A stretch of 64,000 nucleotides of DNA from Galeruca laticollis (Eukaryota > Arthropoda > Insecta > Coleoptera > Chrysomelidae). Both the position numbers and the translations under genes were made by a program. The notes beneath the pieces were generated by a model. The model saw nothing but the letters and a program-made list of their open reading frames with translations. It was not told the DNA's origin and ran no database searches. Location of the stretch: assembly GCA_963921935.1 (NCBI GenBank), contig OY998175.1, positions 150,651,309 to 150,715,308 on the forward strand, given 5' to 3'. This document shows, in pieces, positions 32,641 to 44,034 of this stretch (the first letter of the stretch is position 1; each line of letters opens with the position of its first letter).

Positions 32641-34389
32641 TATGACGTATTAATAGGCATTGATTTATTGAAACAATTAAACGCTTCAATAGATATGAAC
32701 TCAAAATTTATCGTAACTCCATTTGCAAAAATTCTAATAATATACGAAATTGAGAATGAAAAATCGAATATTCAAAATCCTGAATATCAAACATATTACT
32801 TGATAATACCGCCTAGAACTCAACAAAAAGTTAAAATACCAGTAAAAATTAAACAAGGCACCGGACTTTTAGAATATAAAAAGTTTGCACCTCATATCGA
32901 GATGCCGGTCGCTGTAGTAAATGTAGAAAATTACTTTGCTCTTACTACGATCATAAACTCTAACACTAAATCTGAAAAAATCGAATTTTTCGAACCAATC
33001 GATATTGAAATTTTAAATATAAACGAAATTAATTTCATTAAAAAAATGGTAACTGATCATGAAATTAGTCAAGAACATGACCATATTTTAAAGACAAATT
33101 TGAAAAATATTGATCTAAATCATTGCAATCCAGAAGAAAAAGACGTTATCACAAAATTATGTTATGACTATCGTGACATTTTTTATTGCGAAGAGATACC
33201 GCTCTCTTTCACTAATGAAATAAAACTCAAACTAAATTTAACAGACGATACCCCAATATTCACTAAGACATATCGTTACCCCGAAATTTATAAAGAAGAA
33301 GTCAAAACACAAATAAACAAAATGCTTGATCAAGGTATTATTCAACCTTCCAATTCGCCGTACTCATTTTCTATCTGGATTGTGACGAAAAAAACAGACA
33401 AATCAAATAAAAATAAACTCGGTTTAGTAATAGACTTCCGCAAATTGAACGAAAAAACCATACCTGATAAATATCCATTACCAAACATTACGGAAATTTT
33501 AGACAAATTAGGCAAAAGTCAATATTTTAGTACTCTAGACCTAGCTAGTGAATTCTACCAAATCCAAACGCATGAGGAGGACATTCCGAAGGCAGCATTT
33601 TCAACTCAAAACGGACATTGGGAGTTTAAACGTATGCCAATGGGACTACGTTCATATCCTTCTACATTCCAAAGAGTTATGGATAACATTTTACGAGGTT
33701 TAAATAACGAAATATGTTTAGTATACTTAGAAGACATTGTAATCTACTCTACATCCTTGCAAGAACACGTAGAAAGACTTAAAACAGTATTTGACCGATT
33801 ACGACGATCAAATTTTAAAATCCAACTTGATAAATCTGATTTTCTGAGAAAGGAAGTCGCGTACTTAGGGCATGTTATTACACCAGACGGAGTAAAGCCA
33901 AATCCTGACAAGATAAGTGCAATAAAAAACTATCCAATACCAAAAACTCAAAAGGAAATCAAAAGCTTTTTAGGACTATTAGGCTATTATAGACGATACA
34001 TTGAAGATTTTGCTAAAATAATCAAACCGTTAACCTTATGTCTGAAAAAGAGTACTAAAGTCAAACACGATCAAAATTTTATCTCAGCTTTTAACACTTG
34101 TAAAAATCTATTAACCAATTCACCTATACTTCAGTATCCTGACTTTTCTAAGCCCTTTGTTTCAACCTCGGACGCTTCAAACGTAGCATTAGGCGCAGTA
34201 TTATCTCAAGGTCCAATTGGTTCGGATAGACCAATTGCATACGCTTCAAGAACCTTAAATAACTCTGAACAAAAATATAGTACTATTGAGATATTTAAAA
34301 TATATTGTGACCATCGTCCTTTAATTTGGATATTTAATATCAGAGAACCGATTTCAAAATTAATACGATGGAGAGAGATGACGTTATAG
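32640..34389 (+). pseudogene. pol: Errantivirus reverse transcriptase / RNase H (open but damaged)
   Basis: Open for 573 codons from 32668 (a TTG, not a true start; the frame comes from the protease side). Visible are the fingers SPYSFSIWIVTKKTDKSN, VIDFRKLNEKTIPDKYPLP, LDLASEFYQI (catalytic D) and MPMGLRSYPSTFQRVM, then YLED where the family has YLDD near 33730. The thumb/connection LGHVITPDGVKPNPDKI and RNase H starting STSDASNVALGAVL follow. RNase H lacks about 25 residues between STIE and the IYCDHRPL block, an in-frame deletion. The second aspartate of the polymerase box is changed to glutamate, so the enzyme is probably inactive. Confidence 0.85.
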
Positions 34390-35776
34390 ACGAACAAATA
34401 AATGACAATATAACCGATGCCAATTTGCAAACAGCTGAGATAATTGACACCGACTCAAATACACAACACACCACTTTTAATGAAACAACAAATGACGGTA
34501 TACGAATATATGACGAAATAATTAATAATAATGTTAATCAAATTATAGTCACACCCCATCCATATTCTAAATTAATAGTTGAACAGGAATCCTACGAAAA
34601 TCATAAAATAATAAATGTTAAAATTCCGACCCAAAATAATGAAAATTTTATACTCCAATTTTTAAAAGACTACACAATTATGAAACGTTGTTACTGCATG
34701 TATTTTCACAATGATTCTCTTTATAACGATTTCAATAAAATCTATTTAGAACACTTTTCGGAAAAAGGCCCAAAATTAATTAGATGCTTAAAACAAGTAA
34801 ACACAATCAAGGAAAAGGAAGAACAAATAATGCTAATAAAACATCATCACGTTGGCAAAACTAACCATCGTGGTATTGTAGAAACGTATGAATATTTAAA
34901 ACGGAACTATTATTGGAAAAATATGAAAAGTACCATTACTGAATATATAAACTCGTGTGATATTTGTCAACGAACAAAATATGGCAGACATTCTCCATAC
35001 GCACCTCTGGTAATAACTGAAGCAGCATCAAAACCTTTTCAAATTGTTCACATAGATATATTTCATTACAACAATAAAATATATTTAATTATTATTGACG
35101 CATTTTCAAAGTTCGCACAAGCATACCAAGTCGAAGGCAAAACGGCTATTCACGTAAGTAAAGCATTAATAAAATACTTTTGTTGTTTTGGACTACCAGA
35201 AAAAAATATTCTTGACCATGGTACTGAATTTAATAATGATACTGTAGAAGAAATTTTGAATTTACATAAAATAAAAATACATTTTGGCACTGTAGGACAT
35301 CACGACACAAACAGTGTAGCAGAACGATTCAATTCCAGTCTAATAGAACATCTCAGAATTCTAAAAGAAATACACCCCAATGAAGATGATTTAATTGACA
35401 ATGCAATTTTAGGTTACAATAGCTCAATACATACTAACACTAAATTTACTCCTTTCGAATTAACCTTCGGACACACTAATTCGAGAAATCCAAATGAAAT
35501 TTTTATTCCCGCAGCATTTTACTCAGATTATGCTGAAAATCATAAGGAAAACTTAAACATGTATATGATAATGTAAAAGAAACAATAGAAAAACAAAAAG
35601 ATAAAATTGTAGATAAGAATAATCAAAAATGTAATACTAATACTGATTTTAAGTTAGGACAAATAGTGTTTAATGAAAACTTGCGTTATCATAGTGAAAA
35701 AGATAATAAATTTATAGGACCTTATGAAATAACCGAAATTTTAGATAGGAACAAAGTAGAAATAACTTCTAAATAA
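34390..35776 (+). pseudogene. pol: Errantivirus integrase
   Basis: The frame 34368-35576 overlaps the RNase H end in another register. After a variable linker it has the zinc-binding HHCC region (H and H around HHVGKTNHRG, C-x2-C in SCDICQRT near 34955). The core domain follows, with D in VHIDIF near 35055, D in LDHGTEFNND near 35210, and E in SVAERFNSSL near 35320. A frameshift near 35570 leads into the C-terminal part with the GPYEI module (about 35719) and a stop at 35776. Catalytic residues D, D and E are all visible. The gene is nearly complete apart from the two register changes. Confidence 0.8.
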
Positions 35777-35789
35777 AATCAAAATAAAA

Positions 35790-37087
35790 AGGAGATGATA
35801 CATATAAAGGAACTAAAACAACCTCCAACTGTTACAGGTTGTCCATCCACATCCATGAGGGATCAAACCACCCAAGACTCCATAACTTAAATGATAACCC
35901 CGGTCTTCTACCTTATGAATTAGGCAATGCTCAAAATGGAATTGATTTTTGGTCTTTTATTCAAACTTTCGACATTTCAGATATAGTAACCCAATATGAA
36001 GCTGTACAAAACCACTTTAAAATAATTCAGTAAAGATTTCCAAAGGATGAAGTTAAATCCGTGTTAATTAATGAATTTGGAAGTATGTGCAACCTTATAT
36101 TAAATTTAGAACAAAAAATACAAATTCAGTTAAATCAGATAAATCCAGTTATCAATATAAGAATCAAAAGAGGAATAATAAACGGACTTGGCTCAATAAT
36201 TAAGTCTTTAACGGGCATTCTAGATCAAAACGATGCAGAAAAATTTGATAAAGCAATTAACACACTTCCAGAGAATCAATCAAAATTAAAAATATAGTCA
36301 ATTCACAAATAACACGTCTTCAAATTTCTATTAATATTTTTAAAAATAATACAAACACATTGGCACAAAATCAACAAACTTTATTGAAACGAATAGAGGA
36401 AATTGAAACTTATTACGAACAAAAAAAAGGAAATTATTACCTTTATGTCACGGATACACTGGTTTCTCAAATCGCTTCAACTTATCAATCAATTTAGAAT
36501 ATTCTAGAGAAAATCGAAGTAGCTATCACATTTTCCAAATTAAATATAGTTCATAATTCAATAATTGAACCTAGAGAACTTTTAAATTAAATAATGATTA
36601 TAAATGAACAATTGAAATTCAATAATCTTCCATTTGAACCAAAAGTAGAGAATATTCTTTTATATGAAAAGGTCACGGAAGTAAAATGTTATACCAAGGG
36701 ATACAAAATAGTATTTATCTTAGAAATTCCTATAGTAGAAAGCGAAACGTACAATTAATTCCAGATATACTAATTGCCTGTACCCACACAAAACTCCTCC
36801 CAAATAATTCTACCTCAAGCGAAATTCCTTATCCTAAATGACCTTTTCTATATGTTTTTCGACGAGAAGTGTCAAGAAGTTTCATCTGAACAGTACATTT
36901 GCTACCAGAATGGACCCGTTATCATCCAAGAAGAAATCCAATGTGAAATCCAGATGCTTCGCTACTTCAAGAACGTCTCATCATGCCAGCAGTTGACTGT
37001 TCGAATGCCTAAATTACGAATCCATAAATTAGAGAAGAATCATTGGATTCGAATATCTCCTGAAATAAGTGTAGTTAATCATAACTC
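35790..37087 (+). pseudogene. env: Errantivirus envelope (env) remnant, broken
   Basis: Two open pieces (35839-36033 and 36061-36297) hold the N-terminal ectodomain. The second contains a basic RIKR cleavage site followed by a glycine-rich hydrophobic fusion-peptide-like segment near 36170-36230, as in the baculovirus-F-like env of insect errantiviruses. Several stops and frameshifts follow (36297-36770). A last open piece from 36774 carries cysteine pairs typical of the distal ectodomain. The transmembrane anchor is missing because 351-bp satellite sequence starts at about 37088. No functional envelope can be produced. Confidence 0.75.
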
Positions 37088-37644
37088 GAAACATGGGAAA
37101 ACCTGCTGGAATCCGTTGTTTTGTGTTTTCCCATGTTTCCATTAACATCTATGCTCCCAAATTTCACATCCTTATTTGGTTATACCGTGCTGATGACGGC
37201 AAATGAGCCAGAAACATGCATGTCCGCGGTTACCACTCTGTTTCAGTAGCCCTTTTTTGCGTGAATTACCCATGAATCTCTTTGTTGTTGATCTTAACAT
37301 ATCACGCGATATTCCTACATCTTCTTTGTTATTTACTATGGGTCGGAAGGTTCAGGCGGGGGGCTACATGCGCCTCCGTGTCGATCTTGGTTGTTGTCCT
37401 GAAAACTCGGGATCTTCCAATTGAAGGCACAAATGAGCGTTTGGTTTCCCTGCTGAAATCCGTTGTTTTGTGTTTTCCCATGTTTCGATTAACATCTTTG
37501 CTCCCAAATTTCACATCCTTATATGATTATATGGTTATACCGTGCTGATGACGGCAAATGAGCCAGAATCATGCATGTCCGCGGTTACCACTCTGTTTCA
37601 GTAGCCCTTTATTTTGCGTGAATTACCCATGAATCTCTTTGTTG

Positions 37645-37645
<1 letters not shown>
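37088..37645 (+). repeat. 351-bp satellite, short array A1
   Basis: About 1.6 monomers on the plus strand, diverged from the main arrays (for example GAATCTCTTTGTTG rather than GATTCTCTTTGTTG). It replaces the end of the errantivirus env and runs into a (TA)n tract at 37646. Confidence 0.75.

Positions 37646-37705
<60 letters not shown>
37646..37705. repeat. (TA)n tract, left of PLE3
   Basis: Uninterrupted AT dinucleotides between satellite array A1 and the Penelope element. Confidence 0.9.
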
Positions 37706-37708
<3 letters not shown>

Positions 37709-38037
37709 TCATTTAGTTTCTTCAACCATTTGTATATAATATTGGAAATGTTTATATTCTTGGGTTCATAGGTTGTTTTAAATAATTAAAATACGATTGT
37801 ATTTCACATTTTTCTATTGAAAATGGATAAAAATTTTAACGTTTCGCTTCTTCTTTGGAAGCATTTTCAAAATAATATCATTATAAGAATAAGGTACGAT
37901 TAAAATATTTGTAAATAGATAAAAACATAAACATTAGTAGGTTTCTTAAAAACATTAATAAAAACACAGAATTAAAATTGACGTACTCACCTTAGAATTT
38001 CAATGCAACGATACTATACGAGGGAAGTTGAAATGAG

Positions 38038-38637
38038 TTAATTAATCAGCTTATAGTAAATTTGACTCAAGTTTTTTATATCTTGTCTATCATTCACAGA
38101 AAACTCATCTTGTTTTATGTGTATCATTTCTTTAATTGATAATTTCTGATAATTTGTGTCTTGAGCTAAGATTTTTGTTTTTTTATAATCAAATTCATGA
38201 TTCTCAGTGCTTTCATGTTTGTGTAAAGCAGTTGATGCATTTTTTGTATATTTGTGACCATTCATCCTGCCCTCCAAGTACTGTGTAGTCATTCCTATAT
38301 AATGCTTCGGACAATTCATGCATGGTATGGAGTATATAATATTAGATTTTTTATTATCTTTGGTTTTGTTTTTTAGTTTAGTAAAAAGTGGCGATAATGT
38401 GTTGTGGGATTTATGGCATACATTGATGTTATATTTTGATAAGATGTATTTAAGCTTTTCAGATAATTGATTTGTATAAGGTAGAGCTATATATGTATCA
38501 TTTTCTTGGCTTGGTTTTATTTGTGTACTTGGTTTTATGTTGTTATTGTATAATTTATATGTACGTTGTTGAATGATTCTGTTAATTTGATTTTCCGGAT
38601 ATTGATTATTTTTTAGAACATTTTTAAGTTTTTTCAA
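38038..38637 (-). pseudogene. Reversed GIY-YIG C-terminal copy in PLE3 left arm
   Basis: 199 open codons on the minus strand, identical to the last 199 codons of the main PLE3 ORF. It contains the NIIYSIPCMNCPKHYIGMTT GIY-YIG core. It is part of the inverted terminal repeat, not an independent gene. Confidence 0.8.
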
Positions 38638-38661
38638 TACCTTAGGGCGATACTCAATAAA

Positions 38662-40239
38662 ATGACAGAGCTACTAAATGATAGAAAAGTTTATCAAAAA
38701 ATTAAATCAGATAAAACCAAAATATTTCAAAACAAAAATAATACATTTATAAAAAAACTTTTAAATAATGGTTCTATCAATGCCAACGAAGCAAAAAAAT
38801 TACAAACACACAATGCTTTACCACCAAAACTATATGGACTACCGAAAATACATAAACCAAATATACCAATGCGTCCAATAGTGTCATACATCCAATCACC
38901 TTTTTATAAGCTGTCCAAATATCTTGCATATAGTCTATCAAAAACAACCAAAAATAATTTTTATGTGAAAGATTCATTTATGCTCAAACAATTTTTAGAT
39001 ACAGTGCATATTCCTGATAATTATAAAATCATATCCCTAGATGTCATTTCAATGTATACAAATATTCCAAATGATCTTATAACACATGTACTAAAAGATA
39101 AATGGGATTCGATCAAACAACATACATCACTTAACTATGACGAATTTCTAGAAGGCATTATGCTTATACAAACAAATAATTACTTTCAATATAATGACAA
39201 CTTTTTCCAACAACTAAACGGATGTACAATGGGATCTCCAATTTCTTCAAGTCTAGCGCAAATTGTCATGGAATATATAGAAGAAAAAGTATTAAATAAT
39301 ATGGATTTTGATGTAACATTTTTTAAAAGATACGTTGACGACTGTTTAGCTGTAATTCCGAGTAACAAGTGCGATGCATTCCTGAGTGCTTTCAATAGAT
39401 TCAACCCAAGTATCCAACTCACTTTAGAAATTGAAAACAATAACAAAATAAATTTTCTAGACATGACACTTATAAAAACCAAAAACAAAATAAAAACTAA
39501 ACTATATACAAAAGAAACATGGTCTGGACGATATCTAAATTATAACTCATGCCATCCCAAATCACAAAAAAACAGTGTCATTATAGGATTAACAGATAGA
39601 GCTATCAAATTAACTTCACCTGAGTATCGCCCTAAGGTATTGAAAAAACTTAAAAATGTTCTAAAAAATAATCAATATCCGGAAAATCAAATTAACAGAA
39701 TCATTCAACAACGTACATATAAATTATACAATAACAACATAAAACCAAGTACACAAATAAAACCAAGCCAAGAAAATGATACATATATAGCTCTACCTTA
39801 TACAAATCAATTATCTGAAAAGCTTAAATACATCTTATCAAAATATAACATCAATGTATGCCATAAATCCCACAACACATTATCGCCACTTTTTACTAAA
39901 CTAAAAAACAAAACCAAAGATAATAAAAAATCTAATATTATATACTCCATACCATGCATGAATTGTCCGAAGCATTATATAGGAATGACTACACAGTACT
40001 TGGAGGGCAGGATGAATGGTCACAAATATACAAAAAATGCATCAACTGCTTTACACAAACATGAAAGCACTGAGAATCATGAATTTGATTATAAAAAAAC
40101 AAAAATCTTAGCTCAAGACACAAATTATCAGAAATTATCAATTAAAGAAATGATACACATAAAACAAGATGAGTTTTCTGTGAATGATAGACAAGATATA
40201 AAAAACTTGAGTCAAATTTACTATAAGCTGATTAATTAA
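38662..40239 (+). CDS. Penelope reverse transcriptase / GIY-YIG protein (5'-truncated but open)
   Basis: 525 codons open from an ATG at 38662. Domains in order: RT fingers PKLYGLPKIHKPNIPMRPIV (residues ~55-75), IISLDVISMYTNIP (catalytic D ~130), GCTMGSPISSSLAQIVMEY (~190-210), FKRYVDDCLAV (YVDD ~224-227), NFLDMTLIK, and a linker. The GIY-YIG domain is at ~405-440: IIYS...HYIGMTTQYLEGRMNGH, with conserved R and H. The usual N-terminal ~200 residues of Penelope proteins are missing, because the left arm joins exactly upstream of the ATG. All catalytic motifs that remain are intact. Whether the truncated protein is made or active is unknown. Confidence 0.8.
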   Translation: MTELLNDRKVYQKIKSDKTKIFQNKNNTFIKKLLNNGSINANEAKKLQTHNALPPKLYGLPKIHKPNIPMRPIVSYIQSPFYKLSKYLAYSLSKTTKNNFYVKDSFMLKQFLDTVHIPDNYKIISLDVISMYTNIPNDLITHVLKDKWDSIKQHTSLNYDEFLEGIMLIQTNNYFQYNDNFFQQLNGCTMGSPISSSLAQIVMEYIEEKVLNNMDFDVTFFKRYVDDCLAVIPSNKCDAFLSAFNRFNPSIQLTLEIENNNKINFLDMTLIKTKNKIKTKLYTKETWSGRYLNYNSCHPKSQKNSVIIGLTDRAIKLTSPEYRPKVLKKLKNVLKNNQYPENQINRIIQQRTYKLYNNNIKPSTQIKPSQENDTYIALPYTNQLSEKLKYILSKYNINVCHKSHNTLSPLFTKLKNKTKDNKKSNIIYSIPCMNCPKHYIGMTTQYLEGRMNGHKYTKNASTALHKHESTENHEFDYKKTKILAQDTNYQKLSIKEMIHIKQDEFSVNDRQDIKNLSQIYYKLIN

Positions 40240-40410
40240 CTCATTTCAACTTCCCTCGTATAGTATCGTTGCATTGAAATTCTAAGGTGAGTACGTCAAT
40301 TTTAATTCTGTGTTTTTATTAATGTTTTTAAGAAACCTACTAATGTTTATGTTTTTATCTATTTACAAATATTTTAATCGTACCTTATTCTTATAATGAT
40401 ATTATTTTGA

Positions 40411-40438
40411 AAATGCTTCCAAAGAAGAAGCGAAACGT
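40411..40438 (+). ncRNA. Hammerhead-like helix II / GAAA block in PLE3
   Basis: AAATGCTTCCAAAGAAGAAGC then GAAACGTT: stem GCTTC (40415-40419) with GAAGC (40427-40431) followed by GAAAC. The CTGANGA part is degenerate (TTTGAAA). The mirror copy is at 37845-37866. Weaker than in PLE1. Confidence 0.3.
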
Positions 40439-40533
40439 TAAAATTTTTATCCATTTTCAATAGAAAAATGTGAAATACAATCGTATTTTAATTATTTAAA
40501 ACAACCTATGAACCCAAGAATATAAACATTTCC

Positions 40534-40544
<11 letters not shown>

Positions 40545-40583
<39 letters not shown>

Positions 40584-40597
40584 CAACAACAAAGAGA

Positions 40598-40641
<44 letters not shown>
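40545..40641. repeat. (TA)n tracts with a satellite scrap
   Basis: Two TA tracts (to 40582 and 40601-40641) separated by AACAACAACAAAGAGATTC, which is the reverse of the satellite edge at 37627-37646. This suggests PLE3 entered a (TA)n tract lying between inverted satellite units. Confidence 0.8.
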
Positions 40642-40646
<5 letters not shown>

Positions 40647-42593
40647 CTATATATGATACAAATGCTTACTTTTATTGTAGATGATATTTAAATGTATATG
40701 TTTATAATTTAGATTTTTGTGTTTAGTTTGGCTAGCTCAGTTAGTTATTATTAATTGTTTGGTAATTTATTTTAATTTGATTGTTCGGGAGCATGAAATC
40801 CTTTTTCTCTTTGAGTCCTGGCTTATTGTATTGTTATAATTGTTTAAATAAAAAGAAAACACATTATTTGAAATAGATTTAATTTTCAATGCAATATTTT
40901 ATATTTGATAAAAATAATATGCGACGCCAATGGTTATATTGTACCTACTTATTTATTTTAATAATTTCATCAATGCGCATGCGTGAAAAACTAGTCATGC
41001 GCTTTAACATAAAACGAACAATTCTGATACGTAAGAAGCATCTATTCATATTATACAAAGTTTGATGAAGATGCAAACAAGTGAATGGTTCAAACACATA
41101 AAAGAATTTATATATAAATCATAGTTATATATGATACAAATTGCTGTGGAAATAAAATTGTTATATACATAGATAGAAAAATAGAAATTATATACAGATG
41201 GAAATAGTTATTACATTATGAAATTTCAATCACCAGATTTATGCAATTACAAAATGGCGTAAGTAAATATTTTAATTTATTGAAAATTCGGCCTTTTATT
41301 AAATTTAACGATTTATGCAATGAATTCACTATACAAAGTCTGTTTCTTTCTTTTTCAGATCGATCATATTTGCAAAAGTTTATCAATTTATGAAATTAAG
41401 TACTTAATTGGGTATTTTGAGTTTTTACACTGATTATTGGCCAATAAATGATTTAAAAAACACTGACCTGTTGCTCTTGAATTGGGATGAAAGTCTCTGG
41501 ATCCCAGGAACACTCCACTGAAGCTCCAAAAAAGACCAAAATTGATGATAATTTCTTAGATTCTTGTCGAAAAACTTGTTACAATTGACTGTGAGTATTA
41601 CTGATATTGTATTTAATAGTACTTTAGAAGTTTAAATGTCTTAAACCGGGAATATCTTAAAATTTCAGGAACACTATCACACACACTCCTCGCTTCTTAA
41701 CACCAGCTTCCCTATTTTTTAAGCGTCCCCTCGATTCTCTACTTTTTTTAACAAACAGTCTTTTGTTCTTTTTCAGGTCACTATTCCAAAGTTTATTTAT
41801 TGATTCACAATTTGTTCTGTCATATTTTATAACCAATAAGATATTGTCTTTTGCAATCAGATAATTGAAGCTTCTATCACTTATTAAAAATTTCATGCAT
41901 ACACTCTTTTACATTATTAGTTCATTTATAGAGTTCCTATGGGTTTTTTCATCATACAAATAAATTAAAATTGGTTATACATAGATACATTTACATGGTA
42001 CAACATTCAATATTATTATTGATAATATATCACTGTTACACTCATATTAATTATAAATATAAATTCTCTTATGTTATTTGTCTAAACTCTTTGCATTATA
42101 TTATTTATAATAAACTTTAACAAATTACTATTTATTGATTCTATGTTTATTCCATTTACCATATATCACTTGTCTATATGTCATTATTCGTTTATCTATG
42201 AAATCTATTGAATTATATTCTATTCAATATTTGTATTTGTTATTATTCTTAAATTAATGATTATAATGAATTAACTATAATAATATTTGTTTTCATTTCA
42301 GATGAACAGCTGATTATGATATGGAAATTATTCTTCGTCTTAGGCAACTTTATTTACATCATTACATTGGTTAGGCAATATCTATATTTTATGTTATTAT
42401 TGAGGTAATTCCTTATTTATTATATTGTTATAGGCTATTATTTAATATATCTTTATTTGATATGTTGTTTAAATTAAGAAAAGTGTTTCCTTTTTACTTG
42501 TTTTCTTAAATTATATTATTTTCATATATATTTCATACTAGCAACATATTTTAATAGTACTAATTCTCTTACGATCTATGATATCTGGTTCAA
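40642..42593 (-). mobile_element. Solo LTR (~1.95 kb) of the 54-60 kb retrotransposon family
   Basis: It starts TTAAACTA and ends GGTTCAA, matching end to end the two LTRs at 54479-56286 and 58729-60537 but more diverged and about 140 bp longer. It is flanked on both sides by TA dinucleotides. There is no internal region, so it is a solo LTR left by recombination. Orientation follows the full element (minus). Confidence 0.75.
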
Positions 42594-42600
42594 TATATAT

Positions 42601-44034
42601 ATAACAAAGAAGATGTAGGAATATCGCGTGATATGTTAACAACAACAACAAAGAGAATCATGGGTAATTCACGCAAAGTAAAGGGCTACTGAAATAGAGT
42701 GGTAACCGTGGACATGCATGTTTCTGGCTCATTTTGCCTCATCAGCACGGCATAACCAAATAATGATGTGAAATTTGGGAGCAGAGATGTTAATCGAAAC
42801 ATGGGAAAACACAAAATAACGGATTTCAGCAGGGAAACCAAACGCTCATTTGCGTCTTCAATTGGAAGATCCCGAGCTTTCAGGACATCAACCAACATCG
42901 ACACGGAGGCGCATATAGCCCCCCCCGCCATGAACCTTCCGACCCATAGTAAATAACAAAGAAGATGTAGGAATATCGCGTGATATGTTAACAACAACAA
43001 CAAAGAGAATCATGGGTAATTCACGCAAAGTAAAGGGCTACTGAAATAGAGTGGTAACCGTGGACATGCATGTTTCTGGCTCATTTTGCCTCATCAGCAC
43101 GGCATAACCAAATAATAATGTGAAATTTGGGAGCAAAGATGTTAATCGAAACATGGGAAAACACAAAATAACGGATTTCAACAGGGAAACCAAACGCTCA
43201 TTTGTGTCTTCAATTGGAAGATCCCGAGCTTTCAGGACATCAACCAACATCGACACGGAGGCGCATATAGCCCCCCCGCCATGAACCTTCCGACCCATAG
43301 TAAATAACAAAGAAGATGTAGGAATATCGCGTGATATGTTAACAACAACAACAAAGAGAATCATGGGTAATTCACGCAAAGTAAAGGGCTACTGAAATAG
43401 AGTGGTCACCGTGGACATGCATGTTTCTGGCTCATTTTGCCTCATCAGCACGGCATAACCAAATAATGATGTGAAATTTGGGAGCAAAGATGTTAATCGA
43501 AACATGGGAAAACACAAAATAACGGATTTCAGCAGGAAAACGAAACGCTCATTTGTGTCTTCAATTGGAAGATCCCGAGCTTTCAGGACATCAACCAACA
43601 TCGACACGGAGGCGCATATAGCCCCCCCGCCATGAACCTTCCGACCCATAGTAAATAACAAAGAAGATGTAGGAATATCGCGTGATATGTTAACAACAAC
43701 AACAAAGAGAATCATAGGTAATTCACGCAAAGTAAAGGGCTACTGAAATAGAGTGGTAACCGTGGACATGCATGTTTCTGGCTCATTTTGCCTCATCAGC
43801 ACGGCATAACCAAATAATGATGTGAAATTTGGGAGCAAAGATGTTAATCGAAACATGGGAAAACACAAAATAACGGATTTCAGCAGGGAAACCAAACGCT
43901 CATTTGTGTCTTCAATTGGAAGATCCCGAGCTTTCAGAACAGTAAATAACAAAGAATATGTAGGAATATCGCTTGATATGTTAACAACAACAACAAAGAG
44001 AATCATGGGTAATTCACGCAAAGTAAAGGGCTAC
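42601..44034 (-). repeat. 351-bp satellite array A2 (minus orientation)
   Basis: About four near-identical 351-bp monomers. The last one has an internal deletion (about 43936-43941) that removes the GC-rich block with the G7-8 run. Each monomer carries an open frame of up to 113 codons on the minus strand. Confidence 0.85.

Larger units (their letters stand above)
32235..37087 (+). mobile_element. Endogenous errantivirus (Ty3/Gypsy with env), truncated and broken
   Basis: On the plus strand are a Gag C-terminal relic, a DTGS protease, reverse transcriptase/RNase H, integrase and an env of the insect errantivirus type. Most of Gag and both LTRs are absent: homology starts near 32235 and ends near 37087, where satellite DNA begins. 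Long parts of pol remain open, so it is younger than the Gypsy element at 2.7 kb. It is nevertheless dead (see the parts). Confidence 0.85.
37733..40544 (+). mobile_element. Penelope-like element PLE3 with ~924-bp inverted arms
   Basis: The left arm 37733-38656 is the reverse complement of 39621-40544. The reversed 199-codon GIY-YIG region is translated identically in both arms, so the arms are nearly or fully identical. The gene lies between and through the right arm (38662-40239). Both outer ends abut (TA)n tracts, so the exact ends and target duplication cannot be set. The family is distinct from PLE1/PLE2. Confidence 0.85.
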
